Shown here in pieces: positions 63,851 through 64,000 of a stretch of DNA of 64,000 nt. Made by a program: the position numbers and the translations under genes. This DNA is from Pseudofrankia sp. DC12 (GTDB taxonomy: Bacteria > Actinomycetota > Actinomycetes > Frankiales > Frankiaceae). Positions within the stretch are counted from its first letter, which is position 1, and each line of letters begins with the position of its first letter. The DNA lies in assembly GCF_000966285.1 (NCBI RefSeq), contig NZ_KQ031391.1, positions 3,259,208 to 3,323,207 on the forward strand, written 5' to 3'. Under the pieces are notes generated by a model. The model was not told the origin of the DNA. It searched no databases and saw only the letters and a program-made list of their open reading frames with translations.

Positions 63851-64000
63851 TCAGTCATCGCACCCTCCGTCATCGCGGCCTCCGTCATCGCGGCCTCCGT
63901 CATCGCGGCCTCCGTCGGCTCGGCCTCCGCCGGCTCGCATCATGATCTGTTCGGCGAGCTCGTCGAGCATCACGTCCCAGCCGGGAGCGGTGTAGCCGGT
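63851..64000 (-). CDS. C-terminal end of a protein with GGRDD repeats (partial)
   Basis: An open frame enters from the right edge and ends at the stop at 63851. The 49 residues visible end in GGRDDGGRDDGGRDDGGCDD, coded by a 15-bp DNA repeat. Before this lies GWDVMLDELAEQIMMRAG, a helix with an acidic face. The gene cannot be named. It overlaps or precedes the PP2C gene in the same direction and may be its functional partner. Confidence 0.45.
   Translation of the reverse strand, partial: TGYTAPGWDVMLDELAEQIMMRAGGGRADGGRDDGGRDDGGRDDGGCDD

Overview
The window is very GC-rich DNA with strong G/C preference at third codon positions, many GTG starts and long disordered Pro/Gly/Ala/Arg tails on its proteins. 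This points to an actinobacterium. The mixture of genes (futalosine-pathway menaquinone genes, FHA/PASTA-kinase division cluster, GPP34, DUF3027, DUF5926, DUF1918, DUF881) suggests a Frankia-like member of the Frankiales. That placement is inferred from gene content, not from a marker gene.

Layout. Positions 1-16,900 hold mostly single conserved genes: the end of a ParA/MinD-like ATPase, a geranylgeranyl-reductase-type flavoprotein, a SEC-C/DUF5926 protein, a decayed piece of a glycine-betaine-binding protein, an MFS transporter divergent from a DUF3027 gene, the menaquinone pair mqnB-mqnD, a cold-shock protein, a HAD-LarE fusion, a membrane Ser/Thr kinase, a Fpg/Nei glycosylase, a rhodanese, a TetR regulator and an HNH-nuclease lipoprotein. 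Positions 17,250-30,500 hold the actinobacterial growth and division cluster: tRNA-Leu(CAG), then fhaA-fhaB-pstP-rodA-pbpA-pknA-pknB-trpG/pabA on one strand, most with 4-8 bp overlaps, followed by a DUF881 gene and crgA. This order matches the region next to oriC in Mycobacterium tuberculosis (ppiA to fhaA and leuT). A compact group of three DnaA-box-like sequences lies just beyond crgA. The cyclophilin (ppiA-like) and a rhomboid protease lie a few kb further on.

Positions 30,500-50,000 carry a GH15 glucosidase/trehalase, a SAM methyltransferase, rhomboid, cyclophilin, an Arg/Gly-rich protein of unknown function, a GMC oxidoreductase, a large winged-helix protein, AlkB, a calpain-type cysteine protease, a thiolase, a DUF1918 protein and S-adenosylhomocysteinase with direct repeats in its leader. 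Positions 50,000-64,000 carry an MMPL transporter, a double GNAT protein, an endolysin-like amidase, an orphan LuxR-type response regulator, an SPFH - ribbon-helix-helix - GPP34 gene set behind a perfect 16-bp palindrome, an adenosine-deaminase-family enzyme, a roughly 590-bp inverted-repeat element, glycerate kinase, a DUF4232-type lipoprotein and a PP2C phosphatase.

How the genes work together. In the 17-30 kb cluster, PknA and PknB phosphorylate proteins that FhaA and FhaB bind, PstP reverses this, and RodA with PbpA builds septal and lateral peptidoglycan; CrgA is a divisome membrane protein. MqnB and MqnD act in one pathway (menaquinone), and the nearby geranylgeranyl-reductase-type enzyme could reduce its side chain. 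No complete mobile element, CRISPR array or rRNA was seen. Repeats are conspicuous between genes, especially a GGGCGCTCAGCGCCC-type dispersed element found at the 3' ends of genes.
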